From: an uncultured Pseudomonadota bacterium
GTDB lineage: Bacteria > Pseudomonadota > Gammaproteobacteria > Xanthomonadales > Ahniellaceae
Reading direction: 5' to 3'
Length of the DNA stretch: 24,781 bases
Assembly: GCA_937996755.1 (NCBI GenBank)
Contig: CALKUS010000080.1
Span: 1 to 24,781, forward strand
A program made the position numbers and the translations under genes. The notes beneath the pieces are model-generated. The model had not been told where the DNA came from. It ran no database searches and worked only from the letters and a program-made list of their open reading frames with translations. Of the stretch, positions 8,066-15,682 are shown one piece after another (the first letter of the stretch is position 1; each line of letters starts with the position of its first letter).

Positions 8066-9055
8066 TCACCGCGGCCCGGCGACGCCCGACGCCGCACGGA
8101 ACCGGCCCGGCGTCGAGCCTGCGCTCTTGAGCATGAGCCGGCGCAGCGCAGTCGCGTCGCGATAGCCAACCGCGAGCGCCACCTGCTCGATCGTCATCCG
8201 GCTCGCCTGCAGCAGTTTGCGCGCGCGACGCAACCGGACGCTCTGCACGAGGCTGCCCGTGCTCTTGCCCGTCGCGCTGCGCACGTGGCGCGACAGCGTG
8301 CGCTCGGAGACGCACAGCTCCGCCGCCAGCGCCGAGATCGGCGGAACGTGCGGAAGCGACGACTCGAGCCGCGCGGTCAGCTGCGCGACGAGCGCATGGC
8401 CGCTCGCGAGCACTTCGGGCACGGCGAACTTCGACTGGCCCTGGCGCTGGTCCAGCAACAGGCGCTGCGTCACTGCCTCGGCGAGCGCGGGGCCGAAGCG
8501 ATGCGCGACCAGGTGCAGCATCAGGTCGGCCTGCGCGAACGCGGCGCCGGCCGTCGTGACGGGCCCATCGACCGCGACCATGCGATCGGTATCCACCACA
8601 CAACCCGGCGACAGCTGCGCGAGCGCGGGACCGAGCCACCACGACGTGGTGACGCGTCGACCGCGGAGCGCGCCCGCCATGTGCAGCAGGAACACGGCGG
8701 AGCAGGAAGCCGCGAGCGCACCACCGCCGCGCACGTGCGCGTCGAGCACGCGCGCCGCAGCCGCGCAGTCGGGCTGCTGCAAGCGCTCGAGCAGCGTCGC
8801 GATGCGCGGCACGGCCAATCCGGGCACGACGATCGTGCAGCCGCGTGGATCGCGAGCGCGCGTCAGGCGCTCGCTGTCGACCGTGAAACCGTTCTGCAGT
8901 CGCACCGGGCCACCCGACACGGAGCAGACCGACCACGTCGGCGCTGGAGCGCCCGATGGCGCAGCGAGCATCTTCGCCGCCGCGAGGATGTCGACCGACA
9001 TCGCGACCCCGCCGGCCATCGCGCCGTCGAGCACCAGCAGCTTGAAGTCGACCAT
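8066..9055 (-). CDS. GlxA-family transcriptional regulator (DJ-1/PfpI plus AraC HTH)
   Basis: A 329-residue cytoplasmic regulator. Residues about 1-185 are a DJ-1/PfpI (class I glutamine amidotransferase-like) domain beginning FKLLVLDGAMAGG, with an elbow cysteine in ASCSAVFLL (Cys118) and the phrase TTAGAAFAQADLML (167-180). The C-terminal part is an AraC/XylS DNA-binding domain with two helix-turn-helix units, about 239-263 (ISALAAELCVSERTLSRHV) and 288-320 (TIEQVALAVGYRDATALRR and the SAGSTPGRFR tail). The family often senses small metabolites and activates a divergently transcribed catabolic operon. Here the divergent genes encode a dienelactone-hydrolase-like enzyme and a hydroxyacid-dehydrogenase-like enzyme, likely targets. 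The ATG at 9055 gives the standard family N-terminus, although its leader shows no strong Shine-Dalgarno site. Confidence 0.93.
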   Translation of the reverse strand: MVDFKLLVLDGAMAGGVAMSVDILAAAKMLAAPSGAPAPTWSVCSVSGGPVRLQNGFTVDSERLTRARDPRGCTIVVPGLAVPRIATLLERLQQPDCAAAARVLDAHVRGGGALAASCSAVFLLHMAGALRGRRVTTSWWLGPALAQLSPGCVVDTDRMVAVDGPVTTAGAAFAQADLMLHLVAHRFGPALAEAVTQRLLLDQRQGQSKFAVPEVLASGHALVAQLTARLESSLPHVPPISALAAELCVSERTLSRHVRSATGKSTGSLVQSVRLRRARKLLQASRMTIEQVALAVGYRDATALRRLMLKSAGSTPGRFRAASGVAGPR

Positions 9056-9075
9056 GGCTGGAAATGCCTGAAAGA

Positions 9076-9089
9076 TGTCAAATTGGACA
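9076..9089. promoter_or_regulatory. Near-palindrome TGTCAAATTGGACA in divergent promoter
   Basis: A 14-bp inverted repeat with six of seven pairs matched, in the 71-bp gap between the GlxA-type regulator and the hydrolase operon. On the minus strand its left half reads as a perfect -35 hexamer TTGACA, but only 20 nt then remain before the regulator's ATG, too few for a -10 and a leader. An operator is therefore the better reading. Confidence 0.45.
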
Positions 9090-9126
9090 CTACCACGGCG
9101 ACTCCCGCGCAGCCGAAACTGCAGCC

Positions 9127-9960
9127 ATGACGAGGACCGGCGGAGGCGACGACGACCTGCGCGACTTCGCGGCGCGCGAAGTCGAGATCGACGGCGTACG
9201 CAAGCGCGTGTACGTCGCGGGCATGGGCCCTGCCGTGGTCGTGATGGCCGAGATGCCGGGGATCAGCCCGCACGTGGCGCGTTTCGCGCGATGGGTACGC
9301 GACGCCGGGTTCAGCGTGTACATGCCGTCGCTGTTCGGGCGCGACGGCGCGGTGCCGTTGGTCGAGGAGGGCCTCGCGATCATGAGGCGCGCGTGCGTCG
9401 GCGCGGAGTTCCGCGCGCTCGGCGGCAACGCATCCAGCCCGGTTTCGTCCTGGCTGCGTGGGCTCGCGCGCATCGCGCTCGCGGAGTGTGGCCCGCCCGG
9501 CGTCGGCGCCGTCGGCATGTGCTTCACCGGCAACTTCGCGCTCACGATGATGCTCGAGCCGGCCGTGCAAGCGCCGGTCCTCGCGCAGCCGTCGCTGCCG
9601 CTCGACGATCCGGCCGGCCTGGAGATCTCCGCCGCGGAGCTTGCACGGGTGCGCACGCGGCTGGAGCGCGAAGGCCTGTCGGTGCTCGCGCTGCGCTTCG
9701 CGGGCGACCGCTACTGCCGTGCCGTGCGCTTCGACGCGTACCGCGCGGCGCTCGGCGAGTCGTTCACGGCGCGAGTGCTGCCCGACTCGGCCGCGAACCC
9801 CGATCCGCCGCCCTTCTTCCGCGACGTGGTGGGCGGCCCGCACAGCGTGCTGACGGCGCACCTCGTGGACCGCGAGGGCGAGCCCACGCGCGCCGCACGC
9901 GACGAGGTGATCGCATTCCTGCGCATGCGCTTGCAGCGGGTCGAGGCCAGCGCCCCGTGA
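9127..9960 (+). CDS. Dienelactone hydrolase family protein
   Basis: A 277-residue alpha/beta hydrolase with the cysteine-nucleophile elbow of this family, GMCFTGNFAL (Cys132), an acid candidate at Asp194 (FAGDRYCR) and a histidine at 239 in GGPHSVLT. Members open lactone rings in chloroaromatic breakdown, but many act on unknown esters, so the substrate stays open. The ATG at 9127 is preferred: an in-frame ATG at 9064 would place translation across the putative operator and add a poorly conserved leader. Neither start has a strong Shine-Dalgarno site. Its stop overlaps the next gene's GTG in a 4-bp GTGA, so the two are co-translated. The gene is divergent from the GlxA-type regulator, which probably controls it. 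No signal peptide is present, so it should be cytoplasmic. Confidence 0.88.
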   Translation: MTRTGGGDDDLRDFAAREVEIDGVRKRVYVAGMGPAVVVMAEMPGISPHVARFARWVRDAGFSVYMPSLFGRDGAVPLVEEGLAIMRRACVGAEFRALGGNASSPVSSWLRGLARIALAECGPPGVGAVGMCFTGNFALTMMLEPAVQAPVLAQPSLPLDDPAGLEISAAELARVRTRLEREGLSVLALRFAGDRYCRAVRFDAYRAALGESFTARVLPDSAANPDPPPFFRDVVGGPHSVLTAHLVDREGEPTRAARDEVIAFLRMRLQRVEASAP

Positions 9961-10823
9961 GCGTGGGATTCATCGGGCTCGGGACGATGGGCGCGCCGAT
10001 GGCCATGAACCTCGTGCGCAGCGGCGTGCCGTTGCGCGTGTGGAACCGTACGCGAGCGAAATGCGAGCCACTGCGCGAGCTGGGCGCGATCGTCGAGGAT
10101 TCGGTCGGGGCGCTGTTCGCCGGCAGCACGACCATCCTCGTGATGCTGCTCGACGAGCTGGCGATCGACGACGTGATCGCGCGCGGCACGCCCGCGTTCG
10201 CGGCGATGGTCGCGGGGCGGACGCTCGTGAACCTGGGCACGGTGTCGACGGCGTTCTCGCGGTCGCTGGCGGACGATCTCGCGCGCGCCGGCGCAAGCTA
10301 CGTCGAGGCACCGGTCTCCGGGTCGCGCGTGCCGGCGGAGCGCGGCTCGCTCGTCGGCATGCTCGCGGGCGACGAGCGTTCGCTCGCCACCGTCCGAGCG
10401 CTGCTTGCGCCGCTCTGCAACCGTATCTTCGATTGCGGCGGCGTGCCGAATGCCCTGCGCATGAAGCTCGCGGTGAACCACTACCTGATCGTGACGGTCG
10501 CCGCGCTCGGCGAGGCGTTCAACGCGGCGCGCGCCGCCGGCGTCGACGTCGCGCTGTTGAAGTCGGTGCTCGACGCCGGCCCGATGGCGAGCGACGTCTC
10601 GCGGCTCAAGCTCGACAAGCTCGTGCGCGGCGACCTTGCCGCGCAGGCGAGCGTGCACGACGCGGGCAAGATCGCCGTGCTCGCGCTCGAACAGGCCGAA
10701 GCGGGCGGCTCGTCGGCGCCGCTCCTGGCGCGCGCCGTCGAGCTGTATCGCGTGGCCGAACGGGCAGGGTGGGGCGCACTGGACATGATCGCGGCCACGT
10801 GCGCACCGGAGTTGCGCGAATGA
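9957..10823 (+). CDS. NAD(P)-dependent oxidoreductase, 3-hydroxyisobutyrate dehydrogenase family
   Basis: A 288-residue beta-hydroxyacid dehydrogenase. The Rossmann fingerprint is at the very N-terminus, GFIGLGTMGAPMAMNLV (4-20). The substrate-binding motif is YVEAPVSGSRVPAERGSL (115-132), and the catalytic lysine is Lys170 with Asn174 in MKLAVNHY. These match family signatures; one glycine of the usual PVSGG is a serine here. The likely reaction is NAD(P)-linked oxidation of a 2-methyl- or 3-hydroxy acid, or the reverse semialdehyde reduction. It starts with GTG at 9957, overlapping the hydrolase stop by 4 bp, with GAGG about 10 nt upstream; a second in-frame GTG at 9963 is possible. Context suggests a small two-enzyme catabolic unit with the hydrolase. 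Confidence 0.9.
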   Translation: MSVGFIGLGTMGAPMAMNLVRSGVPLRVWNRTRAKCEPLRELGAIVEDSVGALFAGSTTILVMLLDELAIDDVIARGTPAFAAMVAGRTLVNLGTVSTAFSRSLADDLARAGASYVEAPVSGSRVPAERGSLVGMLAGDERSLATVRALLAPLCNRIFDCGGVPNALRMKLAVNHYLIVTVAALGEAFNAARAAGVDVALLKSVLDAGPMASDVSRLKLDKLVRGDLAAQASVHDAGKIAVLALEQAEAGGSSAPLLARAVELYRVAERAGWGALDMIAATCAPELRE

Positions 10824-10869
10824 GCAGCGAGCCTGTTCGCCCCGCGGCGACGCCGCGTAGTCTCTCCTG

Positions 10870-10945
10870 GTGATTCCCGCGACGGCGGAGATCCACCGCC
10901 ATCCTGGCTTCGCACGACGATCGATTCCCGCCGGTGCGGGCATGA
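10870..10945. repeat. Degenerate intergenic inverted-repeat element
   Basis: TGATTCCCGCGACGGCGGAGATC (from about 10871) is an imperfect inverted match (about 17 of 23) to the sequence ending CGGTGCGGGCATGACA (about 10947), with a GC-rich spacer between. The form 'ATTCCCGC...GCGGGAATGAC' is a common dispersed REP/dRS3-like element in proteobacteria, often mis-annotated as short proteins reading IPAGAGMT. It sits alone between the oxidoreductase and permease genes. Confidence 0.55.
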
Positions 10946-10960
10946 CAGCAAGGTATCTAG

Positions 10961-12448
10961 ATGATCTTCAGTCGCCGCAAGTCGCTCGCCGCCATCCTCG
11001 AAACCGCGAAAGCGCGCAACCTCAAGCGCGAGCTCGGCGCGTTCCAGCTGGTGATGCTCGGCATCGGCGCGATCATCGGCACGGGCATCTTCGTGCTGAC
11101 GTCCGAGGCCGCGCAGAAGGCGGGGCCCGGCATGATGGCGTCGTTCGTCATCGCCGGCTTCGTCTGCGCGGTCACGGCGCTCTGCTATGCGGAGCTCGCT
11201 GCCATGGTGCCGGTGTCCGGCTCGGCATACACGTATGCGTATGCCGTGCTCGGCGAGCTCGTCGCGTGGTGCGTCGGCTGGGCGCTCGTTCTCGAGTATG
11301 CGGTCGCCGCGAGCGCGGTCTGCGTGGGCTGGTCGAAGTACGCGACGGGCCTCGTCGAGCACTCGCTCGGTATCCAGTTGCCCGATGCGCTGACGCTCGG
11401 CTATTTCGAGGGCGGCGCGATCAACCTGCCGGCGATCTTCATCGGGCTGCTCGTGACGGCGCTGCTGGTGCGAGGCACGCGTGAAAGCGCGACGTTGAAC
11501 GCCGTGCTCGTGGCCGTGAAGCTGTTCGCGCTTGCGCTGTTCGTCGTGCTCACCGTGCCCGCGATCGATGATGCGAACTTCCACCCGTTCGCGCCGCTCG
11601 GCACGGCGGGCGTCATCGGCGCAGCGGCGTCCATCTTCTTCGCATACGTGGGCTTCGACGCCATCTCCACGGCCGCCGAGGAAACGCGCGACCCGCAGCG
11701 CAACGTTCCGATCGGGTTGATCGGCGCGCTCGTGATCTGCACGGTGTTCTACCTGCTCGTCGCGGCCGGCGCGATCGGCAGCTACGGCGCCATGCCGGTA
11801 CTCGCGGCGGACGGCACGGCGCTCGCGAGCGGATCTTCCGCGCTGGCCGCGCGCTGCGCCGAGCTCGCGAACCCGTTGCCGCTCGCCTGCTCGGGCGAAG
11901 CACTCGCGCACGTGCTGCGCGTCATCGGGCACCCGGTGGCGAGCAACCTGCTCGGATTGTGCGTGTTCATCGCGCTGCCGTCGGTGATCCTCACGATGAT
12001 CTTCGGCCAAACGCGCATCTTCTTCGTGATGGCACGCGACGGCCTGCTGCCCGCCGTGCTCGGCAAGACCCACGCGAAGTACCGCACCCCGCACGTCGTG
12101 ACGATCGCCACGGGCATCGGCGTGGTGTTCGGCGCGGCGTTCTTCCCGGTCGGCAAGCTGGCCGACATCTCGAACTCGGGCACGCTGTTCGCGTTCCTCG
12201 TGGTCTCGCTCGCCGTCATGATGCTGCGCCGGCGCGAGCCGGAGCGCCCGCGCTCGTTCCGTACGCCCGCGATCTGGGTCATCGGCCCGCTGTCGGTGGC
12301 TGGATGCATCGTGCTGTTCGCCTACCTGCCCACTGCGGCGAAGCTCGTCTTTCCGGTGTGGGGCGCGATCGGCCTCGCCGTCTATTTCGCCTACAGCCGG
12401 CGACGCAGCCACATGCGTGAGGGCGGCGGCGCGATCGTGCCGGACTGA
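10961..12448 (+). CDS. APC-superfamily amino acid permease (CAT-like)
   Basis: A 495-residue inner-membrane amino acid transporter with about 12 membrane helices. Helix 1 contains the broken-helix substrate motif GIGAIIGTGIF (34-44), and the conserved AELAAMVPVSGSAYTYAY stretch (77-94) follows helix 2. The sequence FFAYVGFDAISTAAEETRDPQRNVPIGLI marks the APC loop between helices 6 and 7. The start pattern (short basic cytosolic N-terminus, KRELGAFQLVMLGIG) resembles the cationic amino acid transporter subgroup, including Bacillus YfnA/YhdG. Substrate specificity cannot be read from sequence. The ATG at 10961 follows AAGG at about 7 nt. It appears to be a single-gene unit: a 137-bp gap with a repeat precedes it and 131 bp without a gene follow. 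Confidence 0.93.
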   Translation: MIFSRRKSLAAILETAKARNLKRELGAFQLVMLGIGAIIGTGIFVLTSEAAQKAGPGMMASFVIAGFVCAVTALCYAELAAMVPVSGSAYTYAYAVLGELVAWCVGWALVLEYAVAASAVCVGWSKYATGLVEHSLGIQLPDALTLGYFEGGAINLPAIFIGLLVTALLVRGTRESATLNAVLVAVKLFALALFVVLTVPAIDDANFHPFAPLGTAGVIGAAASIFFAYVGFDAISTAAEETRDPQRNVPIGLIGALVICTVFYLLVAAGAIGSYGAMPVLAADGTALASGSSALAARCAELANPLPLACSGEALAHVLRVIGHPVASNLLGLCVFIALPSVILTMIFGQTRIFFVMARDGLLPAVLGKTHAKYRTPHVVTIATGIGVVFGAAFFPVGKLADISNSGTLFAFLVVSLAVMMLRRREPERPRSFRTPAIWVIGPLSVAGCIVLFAYLPTAAKLVFPVWGAIGLAVYFAYSRRRSHMREGGGAIVPD

Positions 12449-12579
12449 AGCGGCTTCGCGAGCCCGCGGCGGCGCGGCGGACCGCCGGATCGACGCCGCC
12501 GTGGACGCGTTTGCCGGAATCCGCGTCGACCTGGGCCGGGAAAAGGTACCCTGAGCCCGGTTTCGGATTCCGTGCCTGC
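12449..12579. other. Intergenic region before rsmC
   Basis: This 131-bp stretch has GC-rich inverted segments (CGGCGGC near 12469, GCCGCCG near 12495) that may end permease transcription, though without a T-run. The sequence AAAAGGTACCCTG (12541-12553) contains TACCCT, a plausible -10 for the rsmC-rsuA transcript; no good -35 is visible. A TTG at 12511 is an in-frame alternative start for rsmC that I consider unlikely. Confidence 0.3.
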
Positions 12580-13668
12580 GTGAACCACCGATCAGGGAAG
12601 TCAGCCGTCGCCGTCAGCGACCTGCACGACGCCGCGCTCGAGGCGCTGTTCACGCCGTTCGCGCTCGGCGAGCTCGCGTGGCCGGCTGACGGGAACGCGT
12701 TGTTCATGCGGGCGCGCGCGGGCGTTCCGTTGCATGGCCTGCCCACGGCAGGGCTCGTCTGCGAACAGAGCTTCAAGCCCTTCGCGCAGAAGCTGGAGCG
12801 CGCGGGCTTCACCGTGGCGAGTGCCGGTGAGCGGAAGTTCCCGCTGGTGCTGTTGCTGCCGCCGCGCCAGCGCGACGAGTCGCGCGCGCTGCTCGCGCGT
12901 GCGCTCACGCACGTGGCGCCGGGCGGGCGCCTCGTCGCCAGCGTGCTCAATACCGAAGGCGCGCGGTCGGCCGAAGCGGACCTCGAGCAGCTCGCGGGCA
13001 CCGTGCGCAACCTGTCGAAGCACAAGTGTCGCGTGTTCTGGACCGACCCCGACGAATCGAGGATCGACGAAGCGCTCCTCGCCGAATGGGCCGCGCTCGA
13101 CGCGCCGCGCGCGATCGGCAGCGGTCGCTTCCACAGCCGTCCGGGCTTGTTCGCGTGGGACCGCGTGGATCCAGCGTCCGAGCTGCTCGCCGGTGCGCTG
13201 CCGGACGATCTCGCGGGACGCGGCGCGGACCTGGGCGCCGGGTTCGGGTTCCTCGCGGCCGAAGTGTTGACGCATTGCCCGCGCGTGACCGCACTCGATC
13301 TCTACGAAGCCGAGGCGCGCGCGCTCGAGCTGGCGCGCGCGAACCTCGCGCGGCTGTTCCCGGATGGCGGCGGCGCGCACGTCGCGCTCGAGTACCAGTG
13401 GCACGACGTGACGACCGGCCTGCCGAAGACATACGACTTCATCGTGAGCAATCCGCCGTTCCACGTCGGGCGCGCCGACCTGCCGGCGCTCGGTCGCGCG
13501 TTCATCGCCGCGGCGGCGGCAGCGCTCGTTCCGAACGGCCGCCTGTGGCTGGTCGCGAATCGACACCTGCCCTACGAAGCCGAGCTCGCGGCCGGGTTCG
13601 CGCGCGTGCGGGTCGTTGCCGACGAGCGCGGCTTCAAGGTGATCGAGGCGATCAGGGCCGGCCGATGA
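12580..13668 (+). CDS. rsmC: 16S rRNA (guanine-1207-N2)-methyltransferase RsmC-like
   Basis: S-adenosylmethionine-dependent methyltransferase expected to modify G1207 of 16S rRNA in the small ribosomal subunit. As in RsmC/RlmG there are two methyltransferase-like halves. The N-terminal half (about 1-190) is degenerate; the C-terminal half is catalytic, with motif I ADLGAGFGF (216-224), acidic residue Asp240 in ALDLYEAEA and the N2-guanine signature NPPFH (291-295). From the GTG at 12580 the protein is 362 residues, close to E. coli RsmC (343). That start has no clear Shine-Dalgarno site; TTG at 12511 would add 23 residues. RsmC is favoured over RlmG by size and the NPPFHVG phrase, not proven. 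The stop overlaps the rsuA start in ATGA, giving a coupled pair of 16S modification genes. Confidence 0.85.
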   Translation: MNHRSGKSAVAVSDLHDAALEALFTPFALGELAWPADGNALFMRARAGVPLHGLPTAGLVCEQSFKPFAQKLERAGFTVASAGERKFPLVLLLPPRQRDESRALLARALTHVAPGGRLVASVLNTEGARSAEADLEQLAGTVRNLSKHKCRVFWTDPDESRIDEALLAEWAALDAPRAIGSGRFHSRPGLFAWDRVDPASELLAGALPDDLAGRGADLGAGFGFLAAEVLTHCPRVTALDLYEAEARALELARANLARLFPDGGGAHVALEYQWHDVTTGLPKTYDFIVSNPPFHVGRADLPALGRAFIAAAAAALVPNGRLWLVANRHLPYEAELAAGFARVRVVADERGFKVIEAIRAGR

Positions 13669-14363
13669 AACTGCTCAAGCTGATCGCGAACCTCGGCTAC
13701 GGCACGCGCAGGGAGGTCGCCACGATGTTCCGCGATGGCCTCGTGACGCGCACGGACGGCACACCGCTCGACAGCGACGACACCGCGCGCCCCGAGGACA
13801 TCCGCATCGACGGCGAGCCGCTCGATCCGCCGCCCGGCCTCGTGATCATGCTCAACAAGCCGACCGGCTACACGTGCTCGACCAGGGATCGCGGCGCGCT
13901 CGTCTACGACCTGCTGCCCGAGCGCTTCTACCTGCGTAAACCCGTCCTCGCGACGATCGGCCGCCTGGACCGCGACACCTCCGGCCTGCTGCTGCTGACC
14001 GACGACGGCGCGCTGTCGCACCGCATCACCTCGCCGAAGTCCAGGCTGGCGAAGACCTACGAGGCAACGCTCGCCAGCCCGACCGGCCCCGCGGACGTCG
14101 CGACGTTCGCGAGCGGCACGCTGATGCTCGAGTCGGAGGACACGCCGCTCGCGCCCGCCGTGCTCGAAGTGCTGGAGCCGAAGCGCGCGCGGCTCACGAT
14201 CGTCGAAGGCCGCTACCACCAGATCCGCCGCATGTTCGCCGCCGTGGGCAACCACGTCGAGACGTTGCACCGCACGCACGTCGGTGGGCTCTCGCTGGAC
14301 GGTTTGCCGGCGGGCGAGTGGCGCCGGTTGGACGACGCCGACGTCGCTCGCGTCTTCTCCTGA
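13665..14363 (+). CDS. rsuA: 16S rRNA pseudouridine-516 synthase RsuA
   Basis: Isomerises U516 of 16S rRNA to pseudouridine. The protein is 232 residues, like E. coli RsuA (231). Residues 1-55 form an S4-like RNA-binding domain (KLLKLIANLGYGTRREVATMF). The catalytic domain starts at MLNKPTGYTCST and carries GRLDRDTSG with catalytic Asp102. RsuA-specific phrases include SHRITSP (118-124), PAVLEV and EGRYHQIRRMFAAVGNHV. The ATG at 13665 overlaps the rsmC stop by 4 bp, and the upstream frame is an RsmC shadow. The gene ends 2 bp before the stop of the convergent DUF1223 gene, leaving no room for a separate terminator. Confidence 0.93.
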   Translation: MKLLKLIANLGYGTRREVATMFRDGLVTRTDGTPLDSDDTARPEDIRIDGEPLDPPPGLVIMLNKPTGYTCSTRDRGALVYDLLPERFYLRKPVLATIGRLDRDTSGLLLLTDDGALSHRITSPKSRLAKTYEATLASPTGPADVATFASGTLMLESEDTPLAPAVLEVLEPKRARLTIVEGRYHQIRRMFAAVGNHVETLHRTHVGGLSLDGLPAGEWRRLDDADVARVFS

Positions 14364-14365
14364 CG

Positions 14366-15136
14366 CTACGGTCCACGCCTCTCGGCTGCGCCGGTGCATG
14401 CGTCGAGCGCGAGCCGGACGACGGAGCCGATCGCGCCCGTGTCGCGTCGTTCGGCGAACACCACCAGCGCCGCCTGCTGCGGTTCGACGTCGGCGGGCAG
14501 GGCGATCTGCGCTGCCTGCCCGGACGCGGCGGGCCCGGCCCACGCGCGCACGACGTGGCGATGCTGCAGCGTCTTGCCGCGGTTCTCGCCTGCGCGGACC
14601 TCGGTCTGAACGGCGTCTTCGGTCGCGAGCACGTTGACCTGCCAGTCGGCGGCGGCACGATCGAGCGTCGCGATGACGTGCCAGTGCCGGCGATCGGCGA
14701 CGTCGGCATCGGCGGTCACGCGCAACGCCGGTGGCGCGTCCGCGCCGGCGCGCGGCGCGGCGCCGCCGCGATACCAGTCGCGCCACTCGCGTCCGTCGAC
14801 GAACACCTGCGGCGTGTAGACCGTGCGCCCGCCGGCGCGTGCGACGAGCTGCGACTGGCGGCGGCCGAAGCGCGGATCGCCGAAGCGGTCGACCCAGCCG
14901 ATGTCGTCCCAGTAATCGACGTGCAACGCGATCGGCACGACGCCCGCACTCGCGTCCAGCGTCGCGAGCCAGCGATCGGCCGGCGGACAGGAGCTGCAGC
15001 CCTCGCTCGTGTAGAGCTCGATGAGCCGCGGCGAGTGCGCGGCCGACGCGCGCGAGCACGAGGCACGCTCGCCTGCCGCGACGGTTCCGCACGCGAGGGC
15101 GAATGAAAGGAATGCGGGCAGCGTCCGGATCGTCAT
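14366..15136 (-). CDS. DUF1223 secreted thioredoxin-fold protein
   Basis: A 256-residue exported protein of the DUF1223 family. It has a signal peptide (MTIRTLPAFLSFALACGTVAAG, cut near 21-22) and the family core IELYTSEGCSSCPPAD (39-54), in which Cys47 and Cys50 form a thioredoxin-like CxxC, followed by HVDYWDDIGWVDRF and YTPQVFVDG with a proline expected in cis near the active site. Its role is unknown; a periplasmic redox or metal-binding function is plausible from the fold. Extra cysteines at 27 and near the C-terminus (ALDACTG) could form a disulfide. The ATG at 15136 is the only start that yields a signal peptide, but the Shine-Dalgarno site is poor. It lies 107 bp after the potassium channel gene on the same strand and is tail-to-tail with rsuA. 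Confidence 0.9.
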   Translation of the reverse strand: MTIRTLPAFLSFALACGTVAAGERASCSRASAAHSPRLIELYTSEGCSSCPPADRWLATLDASAGVVPIALHVDYWDDIGWVDRFGDPRFGRRQSQLVARAGGRTVYTPQVFVDGREWRDWYRGGAAPRAGADAPPALRVTADADVADRRHWHVIATLDRAAADWQVNVLATEDAVQTEVRAGENRGKTLQHRHVVRAWAGPAASGQAAQIALPADVEPQQAALVVFAERRDTGAIGSVVRLALDACTGAAERRGP

Positions 15137-15243
15137 CGAACTATCGACCGGCGGAGCTCGCGATCGCTTTCAATACGTCCGGGGCGGCCCGGGCGGGTGG
15201 GCGTGGCCCCCGCCCATCATGCGGTCGTCCTGCCGCCGGCGTT
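15137..15243. other. Gap between channel and DUF1223 genes, with a small hairpin
   Basis: TGGGCG (15198-15203) pairs perfectly with CGCCCA (15211-15216) across a 7-nt loop, 28 bp past the channel stop. No T-run follows on the minus strand, so termination is doubtful. Nothing else stands out. Confidence 0.3.
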
Positions 15244-15648
15244 CTACGAACGTGCCGCCGGGCTCGAATGCATCGCGTCCGCGATGGCGCGGACTTCCGC
15301 GCGAAGCGAAGCGATTTCCCGCATGAGGTCGCGCTCGATCTGGCGCTCTTCGGTGCCGACGAACATGGCCGCTACCGATGCCGTGACCAGTGACAGGACG
15401 GCGAGCCCGATCAGCACGACGAACATGGCGAACGCGCGCGATCCGTTCGTGCTCGGCACGATGTCGCCATATCCGACCGTCGCCGCCGTGGTGAAGGCGA
15501 GCCACAGGCCCTGGCTCAGCGATTGCACGCGCGGCTCCAGCAACCAGAAGCCGACGCCACCGCCGACCATCAGCAGCACGCAGAGCGCGAGCGAGTACGC
15601 CAGTCCGCGTTTCGCTCCCGGGCGCCAATGGCGGTGCCACTTCCTCAT
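15244..15648 (-). CDS. Two-helix potassium channel family protein
   Basis: A 134-residue inner-membrane channel subunit with minimal KcsA-like architecture: TM1 (about 16-36), pore helix (46-56), the canonical potassium selectivity filter TVGYGD (57-62) and TM2 (72-97). A short charged coiled-coil tail follows (ERQIERDLMREIASLRAEVRAIADAM, 101-126) that could tetramerise the channel, as in KcsA. No RCK/TrkA nucleotide-binding domain is attached. The N-terminus (MRKWHRHWRPGAKRG) is strongly basic and cytoplasmic. The ATG at 15648 has no Shine-Dalgarno site. A perfect FNR-type box is centred 41.5 bp before the A of that ATG, so transcription could start at or near the start codon, giving a leaderless or nearly leaderless message. 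Confidence 0.9.
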   Translation of the reverse strand: MRKWHRHWRPGAKRGLAYSLALCVLLMVGGGVGFWLLEPRVQSLSQGLWLAFTTAATVGYGDIVPSTNGSRAFAMFVVLIGLAVLSLVTASVAAMFVGTEERQIERDLMREIASLRAEVRAIADAMHSSPAARS

Positions 15649-15682
15649 TGCGCGATCATCGCGTCGCAGGCGAACCGGCCGC

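Noticed and set aside
12511..12579. TTG at 12511 as the rsmC start
   Set aside because: TTG starts are rare, there is no ribosome site, the extra residues lack conservation features, and the sequence includes the likely promoter. The GTG at 12580 gives the usual family length.
15198..15216. Hairpin TGGGCG...CGCCCA as an intrinsic terminator of the channel gene
   Set aside because: No T-run follows on the relevant strand, and short GC stems are expected by chance at this composition.
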